Below, piece by piece: positions 54,514-64,000 of a stretch of 64,000 nt of DNA. Below the pieces are notes generated by a model. The model was given only the letters and a program-made list of their open reading frames with translations. It was not told the origin of the DNA and searched no databases. Each line of letters opens with the position of its first letter. Position 1 is the first letter of the stretch. A program made the translations under genes and the position numbers. This DNA is from Kocuria massiliensis (lineage in GTDB: Bacteria > Actinomycetota > Actinomycetes > Actinomycetales > Micrococcaceae), in contig NZ_LT835160.1 in NCBI RefSeq assembly GCF_900169715.1, positions 248,001 to 312,000 of the forward strand, written 5' to 3'.

Positions 54514-55704
54514 TTACTGATCGAGGGTGTTTAGGTCGTCGAGGGTTAGGCCCAGGGACGCCAAAAAGGTCGAGAGTTTCACGGCGGTTTCGTGGTGCTC
54601 CCCCGTCGGAGTCGAACCGTTCACGATGCCCGCGCCTGCTCGAAGGGTCACGGTCCGAGGTCCGACGCGGCCGCTCCGCAGGTTCAGGGCCCATTCTCCG
54701 TTACCGTCCGGATCGGTCCAGCCGACGAGGCCGCCGTAGAACCCACGCTGAGAAGGTTCGAGCTCTCGGATCACGTCCAATGCGACGTTTCGAGGCGTTC
54801 CGCAAATAGCCGGCGTGGGATGAACCGCCTGTGCCGCGTCCAACGCGGACAGTCCGGGGAGCAAACGCCCCGAAATGTACGTTCCCAGGTGCCATAGTTG
54901 CGGGGTCGCCACCAACGAGGGCGCCGCGGGAACATTGAGCTCGGTGGTGATCGGTTTCAATCGATGTGCAATATCGTCCACGACGGTCGCATGCTCCGCG
55001 CGGTCTTTGGCCGACCTCATGAGGGCTTCGCCCGTTTGGGCGTCCTCTGTCGGGTCCGACGCCGCCCGTGAAGCGGATCCCGCCAACGGCTTGGTCGAAA
55101 CCTCACCGGATTCGACACCCACTACCAACTCTGGGCTGGCCCCCATGATGTATTCACCCGTGGAAGTGTCGCGGACGCTAAACACGTAGGCCGAGGGGTT
55201 CATTTTTTTCAGATTCGCGTACAGTGCCGCGGGATCCAACGGTTCGTCGTCGTAGTGAAGCTCCAGCGCCCGAGACAGGACGACCTTTTCTAGTTGGCCG
55301 TCGTGAATCCTCTGCACCGCCGCAGCCACCGAGTCCCGAAAAATGCGGCTATCAAGGCCAAGAGTGCCCGTGGGCCGAGCAAGAGGTATGCGGTTCTCCT
55401 CGCCTTGCTCTCGTGGAGTCCACCTAAACCACTCGGGTACCGCGAGTCTCGGCGCCTCCGCCGGGTCGAAAGGCAGAAGCCCGACGACGATGGAATTAAT
55501 TTCACGGGCCACATCCAGGCATTCGTCACGGTCGACTTCGTGCAATTCGCCGCCGGCTTCCAGTGTTCCGCGCGGCGTCGTCATCGTGAATCCTGGCAGG
55601 CGAGCGTGTTGGTCACCGTTCGATGTCGCGATAGTGCGGTCAGGGGTAAGCGGATCGCCGTCTTTATCCGATCGTGGCACCCCGATGCTCTCCGAGAGGC
55701 TCAT
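54514..55704 (-). CDS. Isochorismate synthase
   Basis: A chorismate-using enzyme of 396 residues (MenF/EntC/DhbC type) that makes isochorismate for menaquinone or a siderophore. Motifs: VVLSRAL, FLGASPELVV form (IMGASPELVVGVESG), TKPLAGSA, HPTPAICGTPRN and FYGGLVGWTDPDG. ATG 55704 has GAGGA eight bases upstream. No other men or ent gene is adjacent, so the product's fate is open. Confidence 0.9.
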   Translation of the reverse strand: MSLSESIGVPRSDKDGDPLTPDRTIATSNGDQHARLPGFTMTTPRGTLEAGGELHEVDRDECLDVAREINSIVVGLLPFDPAEAPRLAVPEWFRWTPREQGEENRIPLARPTGTLGLDSRIFRDSVAAAVQRIHDGQLEKVVLSRALELHYDDEPLDPAALYANLKKMNPSAYVFSVRDTSTGEYIMGASPELVVGVESGEVSTKPLAGSASRAASDPTEDAQTGEALMRSAKDRAEHATVVDDIAHRLKPITTELNVPAAPSLVATPQLWHLGTYISGRLLPGLSALDAAQAVHPTPAICGTPRNVALDVIRELEPSQRGFYGGLVGWTDPDGNGEWALNLRSGRVGPRTVTLRAGAGIVNGSTPTGEHHETAVKLSTFLASLGLTLDDLNTLDQ

Positions 55705-55782
55705 GTTCACAATCCTCGATCCCTGTTCTTCAACACTCGGACTAGTTTAGCCCCGCTAGCCTTTTCCCCCGTCGGTGCCAGC

Positions 55783-56925
55783 TCAGGGCTCTCCCCGTCG
55801 CCGCAGCAGAACCATGGTTTCGCTGTGGGTGGTCTGCGGAAACATGTCGAAGAGTCGTGCTTCGACCGCGGTGAAGGACCTCAGGGCGTCCAAGTCCTGA
55901 GCGAGAGACTCTGCGTTGCAACTCGAATAGATGACCGTTGCCACGCGGGAAGATTCCAGCCACCGAGCAGTTTCCAGGCCAATGCCCCGTCGAGGCGGAT
56001 TAACGACGACGCAGTCCGGCTCGTCATGGCTCCCGTTGGTAAAAGTTCCAGCGTCCGCGGCGGCGAAATCGATGTGATGAAGGCCGGCGCTCCGAGCGCT
56101 GGAACGCGCCGCCTCAATCGCTTCCGGATCTATCTCTATGCCACGAACCTCCACGCTGTCACCCAACTTTTCGGCAAGGTGCATGGCGAATCCGCCGACG
56201 CCGCAGAAGAGGTCCCATACCGAGGAAGGCGAGACGGATTCGGCCCACGCTGCCGCCTGCCGGTACATCCCTGCCGCGATCTCGGAGTTGGTCTGGAAGA
56301 AACCGTGAGGCCTCAAGTGGAGGTCAATTCCGTTGAGGCGCATCGGCAAGACCCGTTGATCCGTCAGAGGGATCTCCTCCGGTCCTTCCATCACCGCCTT
56401 GTGTTCGCGCAATATATTGGCGCTGACCACTCGTAGACCAGGCAAGGACTTCTTCAGCTCAGGCACGCCTTGGCGAATAGGGACCACGTACTTTTTGCTT
56501 CGCAGAACGAAACGCACCATGAGTTCCCGCTGAGGAGAAATCGTCACGATGAGGTTTTTGAGTTCACCCCTCCGGGCGGCGATGTCGTACGGCACTAATC
56601 GATGCTCTCTCACGAAGTCCTTGAGCATCGGTAGAGCATCCGTGATTTCTTGGGGATACAGGCCGCATTCGCTGAGGTCGGTCCCTCGACCCCGCCGATC
56701 CACGATGCCTAACTGAGGGTCCTCCGCAGTCCCGGTGACCACCATTTTGGCCTTATTGCGAAACCCGGATTCCCGGCTCCCCATGGGCTCATGCCACACC
56801 AGCCCCGGCCGGTTCCCCACCAGGGCACGCACTTTGCCCTGTTTGTCCTCAAGCTGCTGTTCGTACGGCACGCCCATGCGCACGCATGAACGGCAGAGCT
56901 GGGCGGAGAAATAGTCACAGTGCAT
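55783..56925 (-). CDS. rlmC: 23S rRNA (uracil-5)-methyltransferase, RlmC-type
   Basis: A SAM-dependent methylase of 380 residues in the TrmA/RlmC/RlmD family. Four cysteines for an iron-sulfur cluster are seen at the start (MHCDYF, QLCRSC) and at SECGLY. The SAM fold is VWDLFCGVGGFAMHLAEK, catalytic NPPRRG and Cys in YSSCNAESLAQDL, with the closing TTHSETMVLL. The N-terminal TRAM domain is absent, typical of RlmC rather than RlmD, so m5U747 of 23S rRNA is the likely target. Confidence 0.88.
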   Translation of the reverse strand: MHCDYFSAQLCRSCVRMGVPYEQQLEDKQGKVRALVGNRPGLVWHEPMGSRESGFRNKAKMVVTGTAEDPQLGIVDRRGRGTDLSECGLYPQEITDALPMLKDFVREHRLVPYDIAARRGELKNLIVTISPQRELMVRFVLRSKKYVVPIRQGVPELKKSLPGLRVVSANILREHKAVMEGPEEIPLTDQRVLPMRLNGIDLHLRPHGFFQTNSEIAAGMYRQAAAWAESVSPSSVWDLFCGVGGFAMHLAEKLGDSVEVRGIEIDPEAIEAARSSARSAGLHHIDFAAADAGTFTNGSHDEPDCVVVNPPRRGIGLETARWLESSRVATVIYSSCNAESLAQDLDALRSFTAVEARLFDMFPQTTHSETMVLLRRRGEP

Positions 56926-57006
56926 CGTCAGTCCATGCTAGTACCGCCGCGCGCCCCACGGGTATCGCCGAGGGGCGGGTTTGCCCGTCGTCGGTTCACC
57001 ACGGCA

Positions 57007-57042
57007 AAACCCCCGCACGAGCCAGTGCTCGTGCGGGGGTTT
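57007..57042 (-). terminator. Terminator of groEL
   Basis: A 16-bp perfect stem (57007-57022 and 57027-57042) with a four-base loop, followed on the minus strand by TTTT within and after the stem. It lies 34 bp after the groEL stop. Confidence 0.9.
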
Positions 57043-57075
57043 GACGTCAGCGGGATGTACCGGCGTGAGCCGAAA

Positions 57076-58803
<1,728 letters not shown>

Positions 58804-58897
58804 TCACCAAGCCTCACCGTGGTGACTGAGTCTGATCCTCATCGACCCACAACTGTGAGTCCTCACGGTGAACGAAAATCCGAAACGGAGGAACTCT

Positions 58898-58924
58898 TTA
58901 GCAGTCGAGGAGGATGAGTGCTAA
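58898..58924 (-). promoter_or_regulatory. CIRCE operator (HrcA site)
   Basis: The minus strand reads TTAGCACTC-N9-GACTGCTAA, one mismatch from the consensus TTAGCACTC-N9-GAGTGCTAA. It lies just downstream of the promoter at 58930-58958. It marks HrcA heat-shock repression of groEL. Confidence 0.88.
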
Positions 58925-58929
58925 CCCCA

Positions 58930-58958
58930 ATATTGGCACTCCACCGCAGAGAGTGCAA
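58930..58958 (-). promoter_or_regulatory. groEL promoter
   Basis: On the minus strand TTGCAC (58953-58958) and CAATAT (58930-58935) stand 17 bp apart. The start would fall within or beside CIRCE, leaving a leader of about 210 nt. The gap 58711-59040 holds no gene. Confidence 0.6.
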
Positions 58959-59040
58959 ACGATTCGGCAGTCCTTGACCGGGCTTCGCTCAGAGCACAGC
59001 GAACCCTCAAGGATCACCCTTTGGGCTCGGGTCGCACGGA

Positions 59041-59625
59041 CTATTGTCCCGTCGCACCCGCTGCATCGTGAGCCGCAAGAACCACGACGACGTCGTAGGT
59101 GTATCCGCTGGACTGCCGGACGTCCTGGATGCCGAGCTTCTTCGCAATCTCCTTGGCCTGCGCATCCGACCCCTGGGCGTAATAGACGACCGACGCGTTC
59201 TGTGCCTGGCCATCCCAGTTGCTCACATCCGAAATCGTCCACCCGGCATCACGCAAGGTCGAGGCCGACTTCGTCGCGGTACCTTCCTTGGACCCGTAGT
59301 TATACACACCGATGGTCGTCGAGGGATCTGCCTGACTGGAGCCGGAGTCACTGGAGGACGACGCCTGGTCCCCCGACGACGCGGACGTCGAGGCCGAAGC
59401 CGAGCTCGACGAACTCGACGACGTTCCGGCGGCTTCTGGTCCGGCCGTTTTCGGGGAGAACAGGAACAGCAACCCACCGATCACCAGCGCACAAATCCCA
59501 GCCACTATCACGGCGGCCAGGTGCTTGAATCCACCAGTCTTCTCCGGAAGGTCACCACGGTAGGCGCCGCGGTGCGAAGAATCCCAGGGGACATCGTCGA
59601 ATTGATCGTGTTCGTAGTCGGCCAT
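59041..59625 (-). CDS. LytR_C-domain membrane protein
   Basis: A protein of 194 residues: a cytoplasmic tail of about 35, one membrane span (about 36-57), a low-complexity Ser/Ala linker of about 45 residues, then a LytR_C domain (about 103-190) with TTIGVYNYGSKEGTATKSASTL. These domains accompany LytR-CpsA-Psr proteins and may bind wall polymers, though function is not known. ATG 59625 has GAGGAC five bases upstream. It is upstream of groEL, but the promoter at 58930 separates them. Confidence 0.8.
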   Translation of the reverse strand: MADYEHDQFDDVPWDSSHRGAYRGDLPEKTGGFKHLAAVIVAGICALVIGGLLFLFSPKTAGPEAAGTSSSSSSSASASTSASSGDQASSSSDSGSSQADPSTTIGVYNYGSKEGTATKSASTLRDAGWTISDVSNWDGQAQNASVVYYAQGSDAQAKEIAKKLGIQDVRQSSGYTYDVVVVLAAHDAAGATGQ

Positions 59626-59742
59626 GCGTGTCCTCAAAGTCTGACGGGGCGCACTGCTCGGTGCGTGTACGGCTCAAAATCCCAGGGTATCCCCTTTGGC
59701 CCCGAGTTAGCCCACGGCCCACCGCCGTCTTTCGTCATGAGA

Positions 59743-59955
59743 TCAACCGTCTCGATGTTCGCGGAGGCGTCTCATCAGCGCAGGTTCCGCTCGAATGGCT
59801 CGTTCGTCATCGATCAACCGGTTCAGTCGCATGTAGTATTCCGTTCCCGGCATGCCCAACTCGGCCCGCACGGCGCGTTCTTTCGCACCGGAGTATTTCC
59901 AGGTTCTTTTCTCCATCGCGAGAATTGCGAGTTCGGCTTCGGTCAATGAATCCAC
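59743..59955 (-). CDS. DUF3263 family protein
   Basis: A 70-residue basic protein with the DUF3263 pattern: a helix with AILAMEKRTWKYSGAKERAV, then GMPGTEYYMRLNRLIDD. The fold looks like a helix-turn-helix. Members are actinobacterial, and DNA binding is suspected but unproven. It is divergent from ung. Confidence 0.82.
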   Translation of the reverse strand: MDSLTEAELAILAMEKRTWKYSGAKERAVRAELGMPGTEYYMRLNRLIDDERAIRAEPALMRRLREHRDG

Positions 59956-60007
59956 GCCGATAGTCTAGGGAGAATCAACCCCGTCCACGAACTTCGGAGG
60001 AAAACCC

Positions 60008-60688
60008 GTGACCGTCAAGCCTCTCGAGGAAATCATGGCCGCCGACTGGGCCGACGCACTCAAGCCGGTCGAACCCACGATTCGCACTATGGGTCAGTTT
60101 CTCCGCGACGAGCACAAGAACGGTTTTCACACTCTTCCGGCCGCCGAAAACATCTTTCGGGCCTTCCAAGAACCGCTCTCATCGGTGCGCGTGCTCATCA
60201 TCGGGCAGGATCCATATCCGACCCCCGGGCATGCCATGGGGCTCTCCTTCTCCGTTCAAGACGACGTCCGCCCCCTCCCCCGGTCCTTGACCAACATTTA
60301 TCGAGAACTTCGCTCGGATCTTGGTGTGGAACCGCCCGAGCACGGCGATCTTTCGCGGTGGTCGCGTCAGGGAATCATGTTGTTGAACCGCTGTTTGACG
60401 GTCCGTGCCGGAGAGGCAGGTTCTCACCGCAACCGGGGCTGGGAACACGTCACCGACGCCGCGATTCAGGCTCTCGCTTCCCGGAATCAGCCCCTTGTGG
60501 CAATTCTGTGGGGTCGCGACGCTCGGAACGCGGGCGCGCAGCTCGGGCCCGCCATCCCGAAGATTGAGTCGGTCCATCCGTCCCCGCTCTCGGCGTCCCG
60601 TGGCTTCTTCGGCTCCCGTCCGTTCAGCCGAGCCAATGAAGCCCTGGCGTCGCTGGGCGAATCACCCGTCGATTGGAACCTCGGCTAG
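60008..60688 (+). CDS. ung: Uracil-DNA glycosylase
   Basis: A family 1 UDG of 226 residues that removes uracil from DNA. Motif A is [16 protein letters not shown] with the catalytic Asp, and motif B is [18 protein letters not shown] with the catalytic His. GTG 60008 has GGAGG seven bases upstream. It converges with the ThrE-type gene, leaving 51 bp without a clear hairpin. Confidence 0.96.
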   Translation: MTVKPLEEIMAADWADALKPVEPTIRTMGQFLRDEHKNGFHTLPAAENIFRAFQEPLSSVRVLIIGQDPYPTPGHAMGLSFSVQDDVRPLPRSLTNIYRELRSDLGVEPPEHGDLSRWSRQGIMLLNRCLTVRAGEAGSHRNRGWEHVTDAAIQALASRNQPLVAILWGRDARNAGAQLGPAIPKIESVHPSPLSASRGFFGSRPFSRANEALASLGESPVDWNLG

Positions 60689-60739
60689 CGCCCTCGAGTG
60701 AGGTCTTCGGAAGATCAAATCCCGCGAGCACTTCCGGCA

Positions 60740-62851
60740 TTAATTACCCAGGGGATCAGGCTCTTGCTTGCGTCTTCGGACCAACTTCCGTTGGATTTGT
60801 GGGTCTTTGCTCATAAACGGTCTCATGAGGTAATTGCCCAAGACCACGGCCGCCGCCATCGCCATGATGATCGCGCCCGCGTTGAGCATGGGGATCAGGC
60901 CGGTCACGGGATCGATATTGACCGTGAGGGTGTACATTCCACGGAAAATCGTGAGTCCGGGGAGCAGGAAGGTGAGGCCTGGAACGGCCAAAACCACCTG
61001 AGGAATGAGCCTCCTCTGCGCGATCAACGCTGAAGCGCAACCGACGCCGATCGCACCCACCATCGACGTCATGCGTCCGCCGGCGCCCGTCAGCGCAAAG
61101 AGATGGAACACCGTCAGGCCGCACAAACTGCTAAATACCCCTGGAAGAATATGTTCGGGTTTGACTTGAACAGTGATGGCGATCAACGCCGTCGCAATGA
61201 GCATGAAGACGATATTGACCAGTGGTTCCGCCCCAGAGAAGACCACGCTGTCGACGTCGATCTCCCGGAAACCCAGACTGGTCGTGATGGACACCGCGAT
61301 CGCGATACCAACGATCAGCCCCATGAAAGAAAGGCCTGTGGAAATGAGCCTGCCGGCCGAGGTCACGGGGAATCCGTTAATGGCGTCTTGAATCGTGGAA
61401 ACCAACGTCAGGGTCGGCAACAACATGATCAGCCCGGAACCCACGATGTGGGCGGGCGAGACCGGCGCCCCAACGGCGAACAGAATCATCGCGATCAAGG
61501 TCACCAGGGAAGAACACGCCGCCATGGTGAAGAAGGACGGAATGCGCCAAGCGGCGAGCTTTCCCGCCATGTACTGGACCACGGTGAAGGTCAGGAAGGA
61601 CACGATGGAACCCAACCAGGTTCCGCCAATACCCACCGTAATCGCGGCCGCGGCGGAAGAATTGCAAATATTCACCAGCCAACGGGGATACGGCTTGGGC
61701 TTGGAGAGAATTCTGGAAAGTCGCTTTTCCGCCTCGGTCCTCGACAAATCACCGTTGGTAATCCTTTTGACGAGGCGGTGTGTCTCCGTCAAACCGGCGT
61801 AGTTATCCGACCATGAACGCACCACCCGCACCACCGTGTGGCTAAAGACCTCGTCACCGTTCGCATCGAGGCCGACGTTGCCGGATTCCGAAATGTAGTT
61901 GATCACCACGGACTGATTCGTGATGTCGATATCGACGTCCTCCACCCCGTAGGTTGCGCACGTCGCCACGATGGCGGTCTCGACGTCGCGCGCATCCGCT
62001 CCAAAGTGGAACATGGTCTCGGCCAGGCGCAGGGAGAAATTGAGGGTCTTTCGAACCTCGGTGCGCTCCTGGAACCTTCGGGGATTCGCGAACGGTGAAT
62101 TCGCGAGGCGCTCGACCACACGCATGGGTGCGGTCGGCACGTTCTCCGAATGCATCATGCGCCGAATGCCGAAGCTTCTCCGCCCGGTGCCGGGTACCGG
62201 CGGGGAGGCCTCAGCCGAAGGGTAGCTCGCCCGAGTCACCCCGGGGTCGGGGGCATCGTTGGTTGAATAGCCCTCGCGGCTCGGAATAGAGGAAGACTCC
62301 GACAAATCTTGTGTGTTGCGGAAAATATCGTGCGGTGCCGTCCGGGCAGCACCAATACGTTCCGCGTCGTGAACGCCGGACCCTTGAGTAGCGGCGCCCA
62401 AGGAGTTTTCCACGGCTTCGGGAGCGGGCCGTTCAGGGTGATAAGCGCTGGAGCCGCTCCGCGACGTCGGCGGTTGGCTTCCCGAACTCGGATCCGTGGA
62501 ATCCGCCGTCACGTTTCGGGAACGACTATCGGTGCGGTCCTGTCCGGAATCGACGATCGGCATGGCGGAGACAAAGGTTTGGGCCTCACCCGGATCCGCT
62601 TCCGAAGGCACGCCGAAGGGGTCCTCATAAGCCACCGGTGGTTCATGAGGTTCGTGAGGGCTCCGCGAGGAGGCGACGTCGTCCGAAGGTTGCGATACCG
62701 TCCGAATCGTTGACGTGCCAAAGAAGGGATCCGAATACACGTCCTCCGACGTATCCGGACCGAAGGGATCAGAGGTCTCCTCCGAGCCCTGCGAGATCCC
62801 CGAGGACGGATAGGCCCCGGTCAGGGGTTCACCCTCGGTGCCTTCGCTCAT
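60740..62851 (-). CDS. thrE: ThrE-family threonine/serine exporter
   Basis: A protein of 703 residues. Residues 1-250 are low-complexity, Ser/Pro/Asp/Glu-rich and probably disordered. A ThrE_N domain (about 260-400) follows, with LRLAETMFHFGADARDVE, then ten hydrophobic segments (about 405-690). The last is followed by a basic tail. ThrE exports threonine and serine with proton motive force. The long N-terminal tail is variable among actinobacteria. Serine supply here comes from SerC and is used by GlyA. Confidence 0.85.
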   Translation of the reverse strand: MSEGTEGEPLTGAYPSSGISQGSEETSDPFGPDTSEDVYSDPFFGTSTIRTVSQPSDDVASSRSPHEPHEPPVAYEDPFGVPSEADPGEAQTFVSAMPIVDSGQDRTDSRSRNVTADSTDPSSGSQPPTSRSGSSAYHPERPAPEAVENSLGAATQGSGVHDAERIGAARTAPHDIFRNTQDLSESSSIPSREGYSTNDAPDPGVTRASYPSAEASPPVPGTGRRSFGIRRMMHSENVPTAPMRVVERLANSPFANPRRFQERTEVRKTLNFSLRLAETMFHFGADARDVETAIVATCATYGVEDVDIDITNQSVVINYISESGNVGLDANGDEVFSHTVVRVVRSWSDNYAGLTETHRLVKRITNGDLSRTEAEKRLSRILSKPKPYPRWLVNICNSSAAAAITVGIGGTWLGSIVSFLTFTVVQYMAGKLAAWRIPSFFTMAACSSLVTLIAMILFAVGAPVSPAHIVGSGLIMLLPTLTLVSTIQDAINGFPVTSAGRLISTGLSFMGLIVGIAIAVSITTSLGFREIDVDSVVFSGAEPLVNIVFMLIATALIAITVQVKPEHILPGVFSSLCGLTVFHLFALTGAGGRMTSMVGAIGVGCASALIAQRRLIPQVVLAVPGLTFLLPGLTIFRGMYTLTVNIDPVTGLIPMLNAGAIIMAMAAAVVLGNYLMRPFMSKDPQIQRKLVRRRKQEPDPLGN

Positions 62852-62929
62852 CTGCCCTCCTTGAACTCGGTTACTCTCACGCTAGACCGCGATCCTGTGC
62901 CCACGGTTGATGGCGGCTGAACCGTCGGT

Positions 62930-64000
62930 TTAGTAGAACGGCTGCTGCGTGCGGCGCCACCAGATTTGGCGCATCACGCGCTCAACGATCTTGACCCAGG
63001 CCTTATACGACGACGGCGCGAGCACCTGATCGTACACACCAACAAAATCCACCACGGACTTCGTGAAGCTGGTCTTGAAGAGGCCCAAGCCGTAGTAATT
63101 GTGTTCCTTGTTCTTGAGCTCGGCCTTCGGCGGCGTCCCACAAAAATCGTATTCCTGGATGCCGTAGTCCTCCATCAGATCCGTGAGGGCTTTCCACTGC
63201 ACCAGGTGAGAGTCGCCATATTGCTTGCGACGAGGTTTCGAACCGCCGTCTTTATAGGTTCCCTTGCGGCCGTATCGAATGACGTAGGCACCCACGGACG
63301 GTTCGCCGTCTTCGTACGTGAAATACAACCGCCCCTGCCCCGCCTCGGCGAAGGTGGTCCAGAACTCCTTGTAGTACTCGAACGACCGCAAATTGACGTT
63401 AGCGTTGCCCTGCCCGACGGTATCCATGAGGGAGAACATTTTTTTCATGTTCTCTTCCGTGAGTTCCACGCGCTCGACTTCGGCACCTTCGCGCGTCGCA
63501 CGACGCACCGCGTTTCGGCCGCGGGAGTGCAGGGACTTCAACACGGTCTCTTCGTCGGCGTCGGTGGGCAGGATCGCCGTGGAATCGTTCGGCTGGATGT
63601 TGAACTGCTTGACCAGCCCGGCACGCTTCAAGAAGGCGGCATTCTCATCCGAATCGAGGATGTCTGGCTCAATTTTCACGGCAAAGACTTTGAGCCCCTG
63701 CTCCCGAACAAAGTCGCGGTTGGCGTCGAGAATTGCCGGGATATCGTGGATATCGGCGACGTCGGGCCCTTTGATCATGTACCAGAGCTTGCCCAACACG
63801 GGGATCGATTTTTCTAAAACGAGGTTGTAGCTGGCGACCTCGCGCTCCTCGATGCTGCCGTCCTCGCCCTGGACTTCCGTCACGCCTTCGTAGACGAGAT
63901 ACAGGGGCTTCCAGCCGTGATGAGACTTGACCGAGGCGAACGACGCCGACTGCAGAAGGTTTCCGCCGTTCGGGTTGGCGGTGACGTGATCGTCCCAGTG
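62930..64000 (-). CDS. FemX/FemAB-type peptidoglycan aminoacyltransferase (5' end outside window)
   Basis: This frame is open to the right edge and starts beyond it; the visible part is about 356 residues. It opens with family sequence (HWDDHVTANPNGGNLLQSA, then FASVKSHHGWKPLYLVYEG), so a later internal GTG at 63883 is not the start. FemX-type proteins have two GNAT folds and use aminoacyl-tRNA to add the first residue of the interpeptide bridge to lipid II or stem lysine. The hallmark RGRNAVRRATREG helix and the end KTSFTKSVVDFVGVYDQV are present. The amino acid used cannot be read from the sequence. Confidence 0.9.
   Translation of the reverse strand, partial: HWDDHVTANPNGGNLLQSASFASVKSHHGWKPLYLVYEGVTEVQGEDGSIEEREVASYNLVLEKSIPVLGKLWYMIKGPDVADIHDIPAILDANRDFVREQGLKVFAVKIEPDILDSDENAAFLKRAGLVKQFNIQPNDSTAILPTDADEETVLKSLHSRGRNAVRRATREGAEVERVELTEENMKKMFSLMDTVGQGNANVNLRSFEYYKEFWTTFAEAGQGRLYFTYEDGEPSVGAYVIRYGRKGTYKDGGSKPRRKQYGDSHLVQWKALTDLMEDYGIQEYDFCGTPPKAELKNKEHNYYGLGLFKTSFTKSVVDFVGVYDQVLAPSSYKAWVKIVERVMRQIWWRRTQQPFY

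Overview
The window is one contig from a moderately high G+C Gram-positive bacterium, most likely an actinobacterium of the order Micrococcales (Micrococcaceae-like). Evidence: a DtxR/IdeR-type iron regulator, a stand-alone groEL with a CIRCE operator, actinobacteria-specific families (DUF3027, DUF3263, DUF6350, LytR_C, ThrE with a long N-terminal tail, DUF4031), a FemX-type interpeptide-bridge enzyme, a WXG100 protein, many GTG starts, and a c-di-AMP riboswitch in front of an NlpC/P60 hydrolase. As I recall the M. tuberculosis gene order, two blocks are syntenic with it: pcrA/uvrD - sucC - sucD - perM-like - purN - purH, here interrupted by inserted genes, and serC - MFS - DUF3027 - cspB. No transposase, phage gene, CRISPR array or origin was seen.

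Layout. 1-4300 (minus): an AT-rich, probably acquired cassette encoding a secreted beta/gamma-crystallin (I36-like) protein, a lipoprotein, a MacA/HlyD-type adaptor with a peptidoglycan-binding domain, and a fused MacB-type ABC transporter that runs off the left edge. 4300-6700: glyA-folD (one-carbon metabolism) closed by a long hairpin terminator. 6900-10160: a single-chain beta-phosphoglucomutase/GH65 disaccharide phosphorylase. 10180-16440: BASS transporter, gluconokinase, purH, purN and a PerM-like membrane protein. 16540-18740: a GT4 mannosyltransferase-like enzyme and a PIN toxin with a very short partner. 18750-22440: a large SWIM-SNF2 ATPase. 22550-28840: betT-betB-betA, converting choline to glycine betaine, followed by an aldo/keto reductase. 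29050-33310: an uncharacterised protein, an MFS permease, a ferritin-like/VIT1 iron exporter, and two unclaimed coding-like scraps. 33390-39870: sucD-sucC, an MHS permease and pcrA.

39950-43670: a membrane protein, a DHA2 efflux pump, tRNA-Arg(CCU), a DUF4031-HD fusion and a small membrane protein. 43700-45220: a candidate 32-codon gene with its own terminator, then an NlpC/P60 hydrolase under a ydaO-type c-di-AMP riboswitch. 45225-50800: tdk-ideR, serC, and an operon of cspB, DUF3027 and an MFS gene that looks frameshifted at its 5' end. 50840-53520: a PhoPR-like two-component system with tandem TTCANNN repeats in its promoter, then an orphan WXG100 gene. 53520-57000: an RNase HI-NTF2-like fusion, isochorismate synthase and an RlmC-type rRNA methylase. 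57000-64000: groEL with CIRCE, a LytR_C protein, DUF3263, uracil-DNA glycosylase, a ThrE-type exporter, and a FemX-type aminoacyltransferase that runs off the right edge.

Themes that link the genes are osmoadaptation (choline import and oxidation, c-di-AMP sensing), cell-envelope remodelling (NlpC/P60, FemX, GT4, PG-binding adaptor), iron handling (IdeR, VIT1-ferritin) and core purine, one-carbon and TCA metabolism. The best candidate for an undescribed system is the crystallin-lipoprotein-MacA-MacB cassette at the left end.
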